From positions 1 to 5,100 of the forward strand of contig JAUZQA010000330.1 of assembly GCA_030705665.1 (NCBI GenBank): DNA of 5,100 nucleotides, given 5' to 3'. The stretch comes from Bacillota bacterium. GTDB lineage: Bacteria; Bacillota; Bacilli; Bacillales_B; DSM-18226. The notes under the pieces were generated by a model that searched no databases, had not been told where the DNA came from, and was given only the letters and a program-made list of their open reading frames with translations. Each line of letters opens with the position of its first letter. The stretch's first letter is position 1. Of the stretch, positions 1-5,038 are shown in pieces. The position numbers and the translations under genes are program-made.

Positions 1-194
1 ATCCATTCTCTCTTTAATCCATATTGTTGCCCCCATTTTGCTAACCTTTCAAGGTTATGACAGCCGACTTTTGTAACAGTCTTTGAACCTGGAAAGCGCT
101 CATCCAGCCAATAATGGGTCAAAAAAGCAATATCCCCGTTATCTATTTTTCGTTTCCACGCTAAAAGATCTCCTCTTTTTATTCCAAAAGCCAT
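1..194 (-). CDS. yneQ: YneQ-like protein, N-terminal part (cut by window edge)
   Basis: About 64 N-terminal residues are present and the 3' end lies beyond base 1. The protein begins MAFGIKRGDLLAWKRKIDNG and contains the stretches FLTHYWLDERFPGSKTVTKV and GCHNLERLAKWGQQYG. These resemble what I recall of Bacillus YneQ, a short conserved soluble protein of unknown function. No signal peptide or membrane segment is visible. The start is the ATG at 192-194, preceded by a purine-rich GGGGGAGTGAGG ribosome binding site. It begins 14 bases after the yneP stop, so it is probably the last gene of the AAA-yneP-yneQ transcript. No function can be assigned. The identification rests on sequence resemblance plus conserved position after yneP. 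Confidence 0.8.
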   Translation of the reverse strand, partial: MAFGIKRGDLLAWKRKIDNGDIAFLTHYWLDERFPGSKTVTKVGCHNLERLAKWGQQYGLKREW

Positions 195-208
195 GAACCT
201 CACTCCCC

Positions 209-640
209 CTAGTTTACAACCTTCAATCTCTTTGCTTTTTCGTAGGCCTCATGCCATTCTGGAGATATCCTTCTAAATGACACGGGTTTAAAACTTTCCT
301 TTTTAACACAAACATGTTTGGTCATACCCGTTACAGCCACTTCACCGTCCTCTGAAAGAATCTCATAACCATATGTAGTCCGAATTCCATCATAGTCTTC
401 AACCCAGGTTTTAATGATTGCCTTTTCTCCATAACGAACAGGTTTTTTATATGAAGCTTGAATATCAAGTACAGGTGCAATAAATCCCTCTTTTTCAAGC
501 TCTGCATAATTAAAGCCCAGTTCTTGAATTAATGCAGTCCTTCCGATTTCCATCCAAACAAGATAATTTGTATGGTAAACAACTCCCATTTGATCTGTTT
601 CTGCATAACGAACTTCTACTTCTTTCGTAGCCACCAACAT
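209..640 (-). CDS. yneP: YneP/YbgC-type acyl-CoA thioesterase (4HBT hotdog family)
   Basis: This 143-residue protein has the length and fold signature of the 4-hydroxybenzoyl-CoA thioesterase (hotdog) family, YbgC/YneP branch, which hydrolyses acyl-CoA thioesters in the cytoplasm. The signature is at the N-terminus: RYAETDQMGVVYHTNYLVWM, residues 11-30. Asp16 is in the position of the family's catalytic Asp, and Tyr22-His23-x-Asn25-Tyr26 is typical of the group. The helix MEIGRTALIQELG follows. The conserved substrate-side segment SYKKPVRYGE and the TKHVCV strand lie further on. The ATG overlaps the stop of the upstream AAA+ gene by one base (TAATG), with GGGGA just upstream, which implies translational coupling. 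The chain-length or acyl preference cannot be read from sequence. Family call is confident; the physiological substrate is unknown. Confidence 0.93.
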   Translation of the reverse strand: MLVATKEVEVRYAETDQMGVVYHTNYLVWMEIGRTALIQELGFNYAELEKEGFIAPVLDIQASYKKPVRYGEKAIIKTWVEDYDGIRTTYGYEILSEDGEVAVTGMTKHVCVKKESFKPVSFRRISPEWHEAYEKAKRLKVVN

Positions 641-2985
641 TAAGATTCCCCATTTCTTAGCTTATTTAAAGCTTTTTCAACATCTTCTTTTTCAAGAAAC
701 ATGACTTTTTCAAGTATGGCTTCTTCCGAAACATCATTCATTAACCGCATCGCTTGAGCTTGTATCATTTCATCTCCAAGGTTTGTAGCAAAACGTCCAT
801 TACCTGAAAAGGCATTTTGGTTTAATGATATTTGTAAAAACTCTTTCACTGAATCGGATAGCTGGTACTGGAACCTATTCACATATGCTTCAAGGATTGT
901 TATCAGCTCTTCCATTTTATAATCAGGAAAGTGAAAGAATTTCTTAAAACGAGATTGAAGGCCGGGATTGCTTTGAAGAAGTGCTTCCATTTCATAGGGA
1001 TATCCTGCAAGAATAACCACTAAGTTTTCATTATACTTTGTCATTTCATCTACCAACGTGTCAATGGCTTCTTTTCCATAATCCCCTGCTTGTCCTAATA
1101 ATGAATATGCTTCGTCAATAAACAAAACTCCGCCAAGGGCTTCTTTTATTTTTTTCTTTGTTTTAGAAGCAGTTTGACCGATGTAGCTAGCGACAAAGTC
1201 CGCTCTACTTGTCACAATTAAATGACCACGTTTTAATATACCGCATTCTCGGAGGAGTTCAGCGTAAATTTTAGCGACAGTTGTTTTTCCAGTTCCGGGA
1301 TTGCCTGAAAAGACCGCATGTAATTGAATGGGAACTACAGGAAAACCATTATTTCTCCTAAATTGTTGCATTTTTACAAATGAGATAAGGGATCTCATTT
1401 CCTCTTTCAATTCATCAAGGCCGATTAACTGATTTAGCTTATCAAAAGCCGATTGAATCGGTTCGGTCTTTTCAACCAAGAAGTCCTCTCTTTCTAATAA
1501 GGTTAATTGCAAAACATTATGACTTTCGGCATTTACATTGGACCCTTTTCTAAAAATTGCATCCAGAACAATATTCTTTGTTGTTCTTGCATTTCCAAAC
1601 GTATTATCAATGCGTTCCCTCTCAAGACGATGGGCCAGCTCAATCTTTGCGCCTTCTGAAAGAATATAATCATTTTCTGCTGCAATTTTTTCAGCTATTA
1701 AAACAAGCTCCTCATTTGTATAATCAGGAAGATCAATGAAATTCGATTGCGGAAATCGGCTTCGAAGGCCGGGATTTGCCATTAAAAAAGAGCGCATTTC
1801 CTCCGGGTAACCTGCAAGGATAACGGCGAATTTCCCCTCATATTCCTTACTCGTCATGAGTGATACAAGAGTATCTATCGCTGTTTGGCCATAATCATTC
1901 CCTGATTGACCTTCCCGTTTTAAACTGTAAGCTTCATCGATAAATAAGACTCCACCAATTGATTTTTCTACCATGGCTCTGACATTTTCTTCGGTTTGCC
2001 CGACAAAGGCACCAACTAATTGAGAACGGTCAGCTTCTATCACTTCTTCACGAGGCAAAACACCGAGTTCATGATAGATTTTAGCTAGCAACCGTGCTAA
2101 TGTTGTTTTTCCAGTTCCAGGATTTCCAGTTAAAATCATATTCAGGCTAAGTGCATCTTTTGTTTGAAAACCTAAATCCTTACGTTGTTTTTGGTACTTT
2201 AAAAATCGGTAAAAATCATTCACTCGATTTTTTACCATAACCATACCAATCATATCGTTTAGTTGGTCTAGTGCCTTTACCTCTTCTTTATCTGATTCCT
2301 TGTCATCTTCATTGAAAAGTTTTTCCCAGTCCCTTTGGATTTCTTCTATTTTTCCCATATTCGCTTTTAATTCTTGAAAATATGTAGCAGTGTGGAACAT
2401 TCCCGTAATCGAGTCATCATATTCTTTTGCTGATTTTAAGAGGCTTATGGTCTCTTCATTGGCAGCTAATAAAAGACGATAAAGTTGATCATACAATTCC
2501 ATTAACTCTGGATTATTCAATCGTGATACAAAAGTTAATTTTCCCTTTAATTCTTCTAATTCCTCTTCAGCATCATCAATAAATGATTGCGAAATTTCTA
2601 TGTATTGTTCGGCAACTTTCTTTTTGGCCGTCCGATTATCAGTTTCCCTTAGGGGAGGAAAGGTAAGAATTTCTAAAAAGTCTTTTTTCTTCTTCCATTC
2701 AGATTGAATTAAAAATTCAATTGCCTTTTCATTTTTCGGATTTAATTCAAGTGACATCTCAAGCCAAGCTCTTGCAATAGAATCCTGAGTGTTTTTTCCA
2801 AGTCGGGACAATGCTGCGATTGTTAACAATCTGGAGGTAAAGTTCCGATCCTTTTCGCAATTAATAAGCGAAAATAATTCACTTTCGTTTGTTATGTATC
2901 CTTTTGTTGCCAGCTCTTTTTCCCATTTATCTATCTGTTCTTTTCTGTTAAATTGTATACTTTGCTGTTGAATCAAGGTTATCAC
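640..2985 (-). CDS. Tandem AAA+ ATPase, CbxX/CfqX (SpoVK-like) family with helical N-terminal region
   Basis: This 781-residue protein has two complete AAA+ modules of the CbxX/CfqX type, the family of RuBisCO activase CbbX and sporulation protein SpoVK. Module 1 has Walker A GNPGTGKTT at 287-295 (Lys293), Walker B GGVLFIDEA at 344-352, an arginine-finger segment NPGLRSRF at 404-411 and sensor-2 FGNARTTKN near 463-471. Module 2 has GNPGTGKTT at 561-569 (Lys567), GGVLFIDEA at 618-626, NPGLQSRF at 673-680 and SGNGRFATN near 727-735. Both look ATPase-competent. Residues 1-235 are predicted helical, possibly TPR-like around 50-95 (LTIAALSRLG, WLEMSLELNPKNEKA), then coiled-coil rich, ending in an acidic linker NEDDKESDKEEVK. 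There is no signal peptide or membrane segment. The known family remodels protein complexes as hexamers; the client here is unknown. GTG at 2985 is the longest start, but TTG at 2974-2976 has the better ribosome site. It is preceded by spore genes, separated by a terminator, and its stop overlaps yneP. B. subtilis SpoVK is much shorter with one AAA+ module, so this is not its direct equivalent. Confidence 0.93.
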   Translation of the reverse strand: MITLIQQQSIQFNRKEQIDKWEKELATKGYITNESELFSLINCEKDRNFTSRLLTIAALSRLGKNTQDSIARAWLEMSLELNPKNEKAIEFLIQSEWKKKKDFLEILTFPPLRETDNRTAKKKVAEQYIEISQSFIDDAEEELEELKGKLTFVSRLNNPELMELYDQLYRLLLAANEETISLLKSAKEYDDSITGMFHTATYFQELKANMGKIEEIQRDWEKLFNEDDKESDKEEVKALDQLNDMIGMVMVKNRVNDFYRFLKYQKQRKDLGFQTKDALSLNMILTGNPGTGKTTLARLLAKIYHELGVLPREEVIEADRSQLVGAFVGQTEENVRAMVEKSIGGVLFIDEAYSLKREGQSGNDYGQTAIDTLVSLMTSKEYEGKFAVILAGYPEEMRSFLMANPGLRSRFPQSNFIDLPDYTNEELVLIAEKIAAENDYILSEGAKIELAHRLERERIDNTFGNARTTKNIVLDAIFRKGSNVNAESHNVLQLTLLEREDFLVEKTEPIQSAFDKLNQLIGLDELKEEMRSLISFVKMQQFRRNNGFPVVPIQLHAVFSGNPGTGKTTVAKIYAELLRECGILKRGHLIVTSRADFVASYIGQTASKTKKKIKEALGGVLFIDEAYSLLGQAGDYGKEAIDTLVDEMTKYNENLVVILAGYPYEMEALLQSNPGLQSRFKKFFHFPDYKMEELITILEAYVNRFQYQLSDSVKEFLQISLNQNAFSGNGRFATNLGDEMIQAQAMRLMNDVSEEAILEKVMFLEKEDVEKALNKLRNGES

Positions 2986-2990
2986 TTCTT
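2981..2990 (-). promoter_or_regulatory. Ribosome binding site favouring the TTG start of the AAA+ gene
   Basis: On the minus strand AAGAAGTGAT matches the extended Bacillus Shine-Dalgarno AAGGAGGTGAT, but it contains the GTG of the longest reading frame. It sits 8 bases (from the AAG core) before an in-frame TTG at 2974-2976, an ideal spacing. The GTG itself has only a distant GGAG about 18 bases upstream. The TTG start would shorten the protein by three residues to MIQQQSIQFN. Confidence 0.6.
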
Positions 2991-3008
2991 TATTTAAGTT
3001 TCTCCTTT

Positions 3009-3037
3009 ATCTTAACATAATCATCACAAACGATAAA
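3009..3037 (-). promoter_or_regulatory. Candidate vegetative promoter for the AAA-yneP-yneQ unit
   Basis: Read on the minus strand, an extended -10 element TG-T-TAAGAT (hexamer at 3009-3014) lies 17 bases after a weak -35 TTTATC (3032-3037). The position fits, between the tlp terminator and the AAA+ start. The -35 is poor and the call relies on the TGn extension, so it is tentative. An imperfect inverted repeat abuts the -35 on its upstream side. Confidence 0.35.
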
Positions 3038-3053
3038 ATGATACTCATCAATT
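3036..3053. repeat. Imperfect inverted repeat upstream of the AAA+ promoter
   Basis: AAATGAT, a 4-base spacer ACTC, then ATCAATT: 6 of 7 positions are symmetric. It covers the upstream side of the candidate -35 and could be an operator half-site pair, but it is short and AT-rich, so chance is possible. Confidence 0.25.
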
Positions 3054-3060
3054 TAAAATG

Positions 3061-3098
3061 CATAAAATAAGGCCTGTCCTATTCGGATACAGACCTTG
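3061..3098 (-). terminator. Rho-independent terminator of tlp
   Basis: The minus-strand RNA has AAGGTCTGT pairing with ACAGGCCTT (9 pairs including one G-U) around an 11-base loop that can add an inner TCC/GGA pairing. It is followed by the U-rich ATTTTATG. It begins 14 bases after the tlp stop and isolates tlp from the AAA+ gene. Confidence 0.85.
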
Positions 3099-3110
3099 TA
3101 AGATATTGTT

Positions 3111-3344
3111 TTAGTTGTCTCCTCTTGCTTGTGCTTCATCCTTGACTTCTGCACGGAATGAATCGATACTTTCACGTCTTCGTTCGTTTTTAGCTTCTAT
3201 CATTTGACGCTGTTCCTCACTATCAGTAAAATCCAACGATTCCTCTGCTTCTTCCATGTTTTCGATGGTATTGCAAATCATTTCTTGGAGTTTTTCTACA
3301 TTATCACTACGGTCGTCTGGTTTTGGCTTGTTCTGAAAGGTCAT
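3111..3344 (-). CDS. tlp: Small acid-soluble spore protein Tlp
   Basis: This 77-residue, highly charged and Glu/Arg-rich protein carries the hallmark Tlp N-terminus with PDDRSDNVEKLQEMICNTIE (residues 9-28), then a long helical stretch EEAEESLDFTDSEEQRQMIE and a basic/acidic C-terminus. The B. subtilis protein, as I recall it, is 83 residues with nearly the same PNPDDRSDNVEKLQ motif. Despite the name (thioredoxin-like protein) it has no CxxC site. Family members are minor proteins of the spore core made in the forespore. The ATG follows AAGGAGG with an 8-base gap. A forespore-type promoter lies just upstream and a terminator directly downstream, so it appears monocistronic here, whereas in B. 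subtilis it is reported as the second gene of an sspN-tlp operon. The single cysteine (Cys24) is of unknown relevance. Confidence 0.95.
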   Translation of the reverse strand: MTFQNKPKPDDRSDNVEKLQEMICNTIENMEEAEESLDFTDSEEQRQMIEAKNERRRESIDSFRAEVKDEAQARGDN

Positions 3345-3380
3345 GTCTGTTTCCTCCTTAATCTATAAAAGGTACAGATA

Positions 3381-3410
3381 TAGTTTGTTTCGGAGGTGAT
3401 ATATTATCCA
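3381..3410 (-). promoter_or_regulatory. Candidate sigma-G/sigma-F forespore promoter of tlp
   Basis: Minus strand: -35 TGGATA (3405-3410), 17-base spacer, -10 CAAACTA (3381-3387). Against the forespore consensus TGAATA-17-CATACTA this is 5 of 6 and 6 of 7. Transcription would start roughly 30 bases before the tlp ATG, and the gene encodes a forespore protein, so location and function agree. Confidence 0.65.
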
Positions 3411-3460
3411 AAAAATCATGTTGAAGAAGTAATTAAATTATGGGAGTTTTTTACCTTCAT

Positions 3461-3503
3461 AAAAACGAAAAGACCCCCTGCAAACCTGCAGTGAGCCTTT
3501 AAA
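3461..3503 (-). terminator. Rho-independent terminator of sspN
   Basis: The minus-strand RNA pairs AAAGGCTCACTGCA with TGCAGGGGGTCTTT around a GGTT loop. There is one A-G mismatch, two G-U pairs and a 5-bp inner CTGCA/TGCAG helix. Then comes TTTTCGTTTTT. It sits just after the sspN stop and separates sspN from tlp. Confidence 0.8.
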
Positions 3504-3513
3504 TTCACCTATA

Positions 3514-3657
3514 TTATTCACCTTTGGTTTGAATGACTTGTGCATGTTCTCCTGATTTATCTTGCATTTGTTTTCCTTTATTTCCGCCAAACCCTCGTGG
3601 CTGGGTTCCAATATGACTTGGTACATAGTCTTTTGGCTTTCTTTTTGGATTACTCAT
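3514..3657 (-). CDS. sspN: Small acid-soluble spore protein N
   Basis: This is a 47-residue basic, Gly/Lys/Gln-rich protein. It matches the SspN family along its length: an N-terminal basic stretch [20 protein letters not shown], a central [12 protein letters not shown] and the conserved C-terminal QTKGE. B. subtilis SspN, as I recall it, is 48 residues with YVPSHLGTKP and the same MQTKGE ending. Family members are minor proteins of the spore core synthesised in the forespore. I chose the ATG at 3655-3657 over an in-frame ATG 21 codons upstream, because GGAGGAGG lies about 10 bases before it and because SspN length and homology begin here. It follows the FbpB-like gene by 71 bases with no hairpin between, so the two may share a transcript, and it ends in a terminator. 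Confidence 0.93.
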   Translation of the reverse strand: MSNPKRKPKDYVPSHIGTQPRGFGGNKGKQMQDKSGEHAQVIQTKGE

Positions 3658-3728
3658 ATTATTTATCCCTCCTCCATCATAATTTACCCTTGGAGGAGAA
3701 GAAACATTAATGAAAAACATTGGAAAAG

Positions 3729-3860
3729 TTACTCTGCTTTACCAAGGCGTTTTTCTTCTAAGCGAAGTTCGATTTTCTCCATAGCAGCATGATCTTTCAT
3801 TAGTTGTGATTTATTTTCAGATACAAGTTCTGCAAAGGAACGTTTTCGTGGTTTTCTCAT
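3729..3860 (-). CDS. FbpB-family small basic protein
   Basis: A 43-residue protein, [20 protein letters not shown] followed by [20 protein letters not shown] and KAE. The RKRSFxELVxENKxxLxxDxxAMEKIExxLEEK pattern is that of the FbpB family. In B. subtilis, FbpB is a Fur-controlled small basic protein proposed to assist the small RNA FsrA in sparing iron. That gene sits elsewhere in B. subtilis, so this is probably a paralogue or lineage-specific copy and its role is unproven. The N-terminus is strongly basic and the rest a charged amphipathic helix. Two adjacent ATGs exist (3861-3863 and 3858-3860). AAGGAAGGTGAT gives 8-base spacing to the second and 5 to the first, so I chose the second. It lies between yneN and sspN, and may be co-transcribed with sspN. 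Confidence 0.85.
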   Translation of the reverse strand: MRKPRKRSFAELVSENKSQLMKDHAAMEKIELRLEEKRLGKAE

Positions 3861-3868
3861 CATTATCA
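3854..3868 (-). promoter_or_regulatory. Weak Fur-box-like site over the FbpB-like start codon
   Basis: TGATAAT-G-ATGAGAA on the minus strand matches the 7-1-7 Fur consensus TGATAATnATTATCA at all 7 left-half and 4 of 7 right-half positions. It overlaps the ribosome binding site and both ATGs, so part of the match may come from the Shine-Dalgarno. It is worth noting only because B. subtilis fbpB is Fur-regulated. Confidence 0.25.
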
Positions 3869-3883
3869 CCTTCCTTAAATACT

Positions 3884-3925
3884 ATTCTAACAGTAATTAT
3901 GCCCGGAATCGCTTGCAATTATTAC
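3884..3925 (-). promoter_or_regulatory. Promoter region of the FbpB-like gene (two candidates)
   Basis: Minus strand candidates: a forespore-type GTAATA (3920-3925), 18-base spacer, CATAATT (3895-3901), which is 4 of 6 and 6 of 7 against TGAATA/CATAMTA; and a sigma-A extended -10 TG-T-TAGAAT (hexamer 3884-3889) with a poor -35 (GCGATT). Either would transcribe the FbpB-like gene and could continue into sspN. They cannot be distinguished by eye. Confidence 0.35.
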
Positions 3926-3964
3926 AACTTTTTGAAAATTTAATCGGATTTTGTCAAAAGCACT

Positions 3965-3998
3965 AAAAAAAGATATTGGCCATCAGCCAATATCTTTT
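3965..3998 (-). terminator. Rho-independent terminator of yneN
   Basis: A perfect 13-bp inverted repeat (AAAAGATATTGGC / GCCAATATCTTTT) with a 5-base loop is followed on the minus strand by a run of U. The 5' arm overlaps the yneN stop codon, so the hairpin starts inside the gene's last bases. The A/T flanks would let it act on plus-strand transcripts too. Confidence 0.92.
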
Positions 3999-4542
3999 AA
4001 TTAATACCATCTGTAAATTGCTTCATCATCTCTAATTTCATTGAACCTGTATATTTATTTTGAATAACACCATTGCGATCAATAAAATAAGTAGTAGGAA
4101 TTGATAAAATCTGATACGTACCATTCACTTTATTTTCTGTGTCCAAAAGGATTGGAAAGGTTATTCCGTTTTTATCTGCAAATCCTTTGACATCATTTTG
4201 CGAATCAATGTTAACTGCTAAAATAACAACGTCTTTATTGCCCTGCTTGTAAAATTGTTCCATTTCAGGCATTTCCGCTTTACAAGGCGGGCACCAAGTT
4301 GCCCAAAAGTTTAACATAACTTTTTTCCCTTTATAGTCTGAAAGCTTTGTTGATTGACCTGTTAGTGTTTTTAATTCAAAATCTGGTGCTTTTTCACCAA
4401 TCTGAAGTCCATTCGTTTGTGTAGAAGATGTTGTTGTTTCTGTTGGTTTTTTATTTGCCTCTGCTTTTTTATCCATAACTTGGACAATTGCTACTGTAAG
4501 CAATGCTACTAAAAGTACGGCCGCAATTACCTTCTTAACCAT
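3997..4542 (-). CDS. yneN: Membrane-anchored thiol-disulfide oxidoreductase, TlpA/ResA family (YneN)
   Basis: This 181-residue protein has one N-terminal hydrophobic segment (IAAVLLVALLTVAIVQVM, residues 6-23, after MVKK), which is an uncleaved anchor or signal. A Thr/Ser-rich linker to about residue 45 follows, then an AhpC/TSA-Redoxin type thioredoxin domain. Visible landmarks are GEKAPDFEL (49-57), the active site WATWCPPC with Cys84 and Cys87, and the cis-proline loop SIPTTYFID with Pro149. TlpA/ResA/StoA relatives act outside the membrane, reducing disulfides for cytochrome c maturation or spore cortex synthesis. Which client applies here is not visible. Position next to aconitase matches B. 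subtilis yneN. The ATG follows AAAAGGAG with 9-base spacing. It is flanked by terminators on both sides, so it is monocistronic. A TAAAAT element at 4590-4595 could be its -10, but no convincing -35 is seen. Confidence 0.92.
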   Translation of the reverse strand: MVKKVIAAVLLVALLTVAIVQVMDKKAEANKKPTETTTSSTQTNGLQIGEKAPDFELKTLTGQSTKLSDYKGKKVMLNFWATWCPPCKAEMPEMEQFYKQGNKDVVILAVNIDSQNDVKGFADKNGITFPILLDTENKVNGTYQILSIPTTYFIDRNGVIQNKYTGSMKLEMMKQFTDGIN

Positions 4543-4680
4543 TTAATAATCTCCTTTTTAATGATAACAATTTTGCATCCTTAACTGTCATTTTACACTA
4601 CTTAGTCATTAGAAATAAAGCATGTTCGAAGAAAAAACAAATTACAATGTGACCATCTTGTTAACATGATTATGTATTTG

Positions 4681-4720
4681 AAAAAGGGCTGTCATGCTTT
4701 TATTTAACAGACAGCCCTTT
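4681..4720 (-). terminator. Rho-independent terminator after the small membrane protein gene
   Basis: AAAGGGCTGTC pairs perfectly with GACAGCCCTTT (11 bp) around a 16-base loop, followed on the minus strand by TTTTTC. It lies 9 bases past the stop of the 63-residue gene and closes that transcript before yneN. Confidence 0.88.
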
Positions 4721-4728
4721 CAGATTAT

Positions 4729-4920
4729 TTAATGCCATGATTTATGGAACAATGCCTTTAAAGCCATATAAATTATTACAAACGAAAATATAATTATTAC
4801 TAATCCACCGACAATAAAAAAGAATGAGTGAAGATCTGCTAAGAAAGAAACCGGTGGCAGATTTATTAAGGCAAATCCCGCTAATATGGCAGCAAAAAAG
4901 AGAATAGCTACTGAGTTCAT
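4729..4920 (-). CDS. Small two-helix membrane protein of unknown function
   Basis: This 63-residue, strongly hydrophobic protein has two probable transmembrane helices: residues 3-20 (SVAILFFAAILAGFALIN) and about 33-54 (FFFIVGGLVIIIFSFVIIYM). They are separated by a short PPVSFLADLHS loop, and the tail KALFHKSWH is basic and His-rich. By the positive-inside rule the C-terminus is likely cytoplasmic. I do not recognise a family. Reality as a gene is supported by AAGGGGGGG 8 bases before the ATG, a -10-like CATATAATA just upstream and a clean terminator downstream. It sits between aconitase and yneN, separated from both by terminators, so it is a single-gene unit and neighbours do not reveal its job. 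Confidence 0.75.
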   Translation of the reverse strand: MNSVAILFFAAILAGFALINLPPVSFLADLHSFFFIVGGLVIIIFSFVIIYMALKALFHKSWH

Positions 4921-4939
4921 ATATATCCCCCCCTTGGGA

Positions 4940-4966
4940 TATTATATGTACAAATTTCCAGATTGT
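4940..4966 (-). promoter_or_regulatory. Candidate promoter of the small membrane protein gene
   Basis: On the minus strand CATATAATA (4940-4948) fits the mother-cell sigma-K -10 pattern CATAnnnTA, with an AC dinucleotide 16 bases upstream (4965-4966) as the minimal -35. The same bases contain TATAAT, a perfect sigma-A -10, but the matching -35 (AAAACA) is only 3 of 6. CATATAAT also resembles the sigma-E -10. Transcription would begin close to the AAGGGGGGG, giving a leader of only about 15 bases. Confidence 0.45.
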
Positions 4967-4992
4967 TTTAGGAAAATAGATTCAATCATATG

Positions 4993-5026
4993 AAAAAGCA
5001 CCATGAAAAATTTCATGGTGCTTTTT
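4993..5026 (-). terminator. Rho-independent terminator of aconitase gene (bidirectional shape)
   Basis: A perfect 16-bp inverted repeat, AAAAAGCACCATGAAA / TTTCATGGTGCTTTTT, with only two central bases; the inner A-T pairs would open to form the loop. U-runs arise on both strands. It lies 12 bases after the aconitase stop. Confidence 0.92.
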
Positions 5027-5038
5027 GTAAATTAGCTA

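Noticed and set aside
1557..1739. Plus-strand open frame of 60 codons inside the AAA+ gene
   Set aside because: Antisense shadow of a well-supported coding region, with no ribosome site or family resemblance.
2789..2971. Plus-strand open frame near the AAA+ start
   Set aside because: Antisense to the AAA+ N-terminal coding region; no supporting signals.
3438..3626. Minus-strand 62-codon frame overlapping sspN
   Set aside because: Out of frame with sspN and running through its terminator hairpin; composition is not protein-like beyond the overlap.
3658..3720. N-terminal 21-residue extension of sspN ([10 protein letters not shown]...)
   Set aside because: The strong GGAGGAGG site and known SspN length place the start at the internal ATG at 3655-3657.
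3562..3792. Plus-strand 76-codon frame opposite sspN and the FbpB-like gene
   Set aside because: It overlaps two recognised genes on the other strand and shows no family features.
4543..4680. Gap upstream of yneN searched for a riboswitch, small RNA or small gene
   Set aside because: Only a possible -10 (TAAAAT) and AT-rich sequence are seen; no conserved leader structure or coding frame with a ribosome site.
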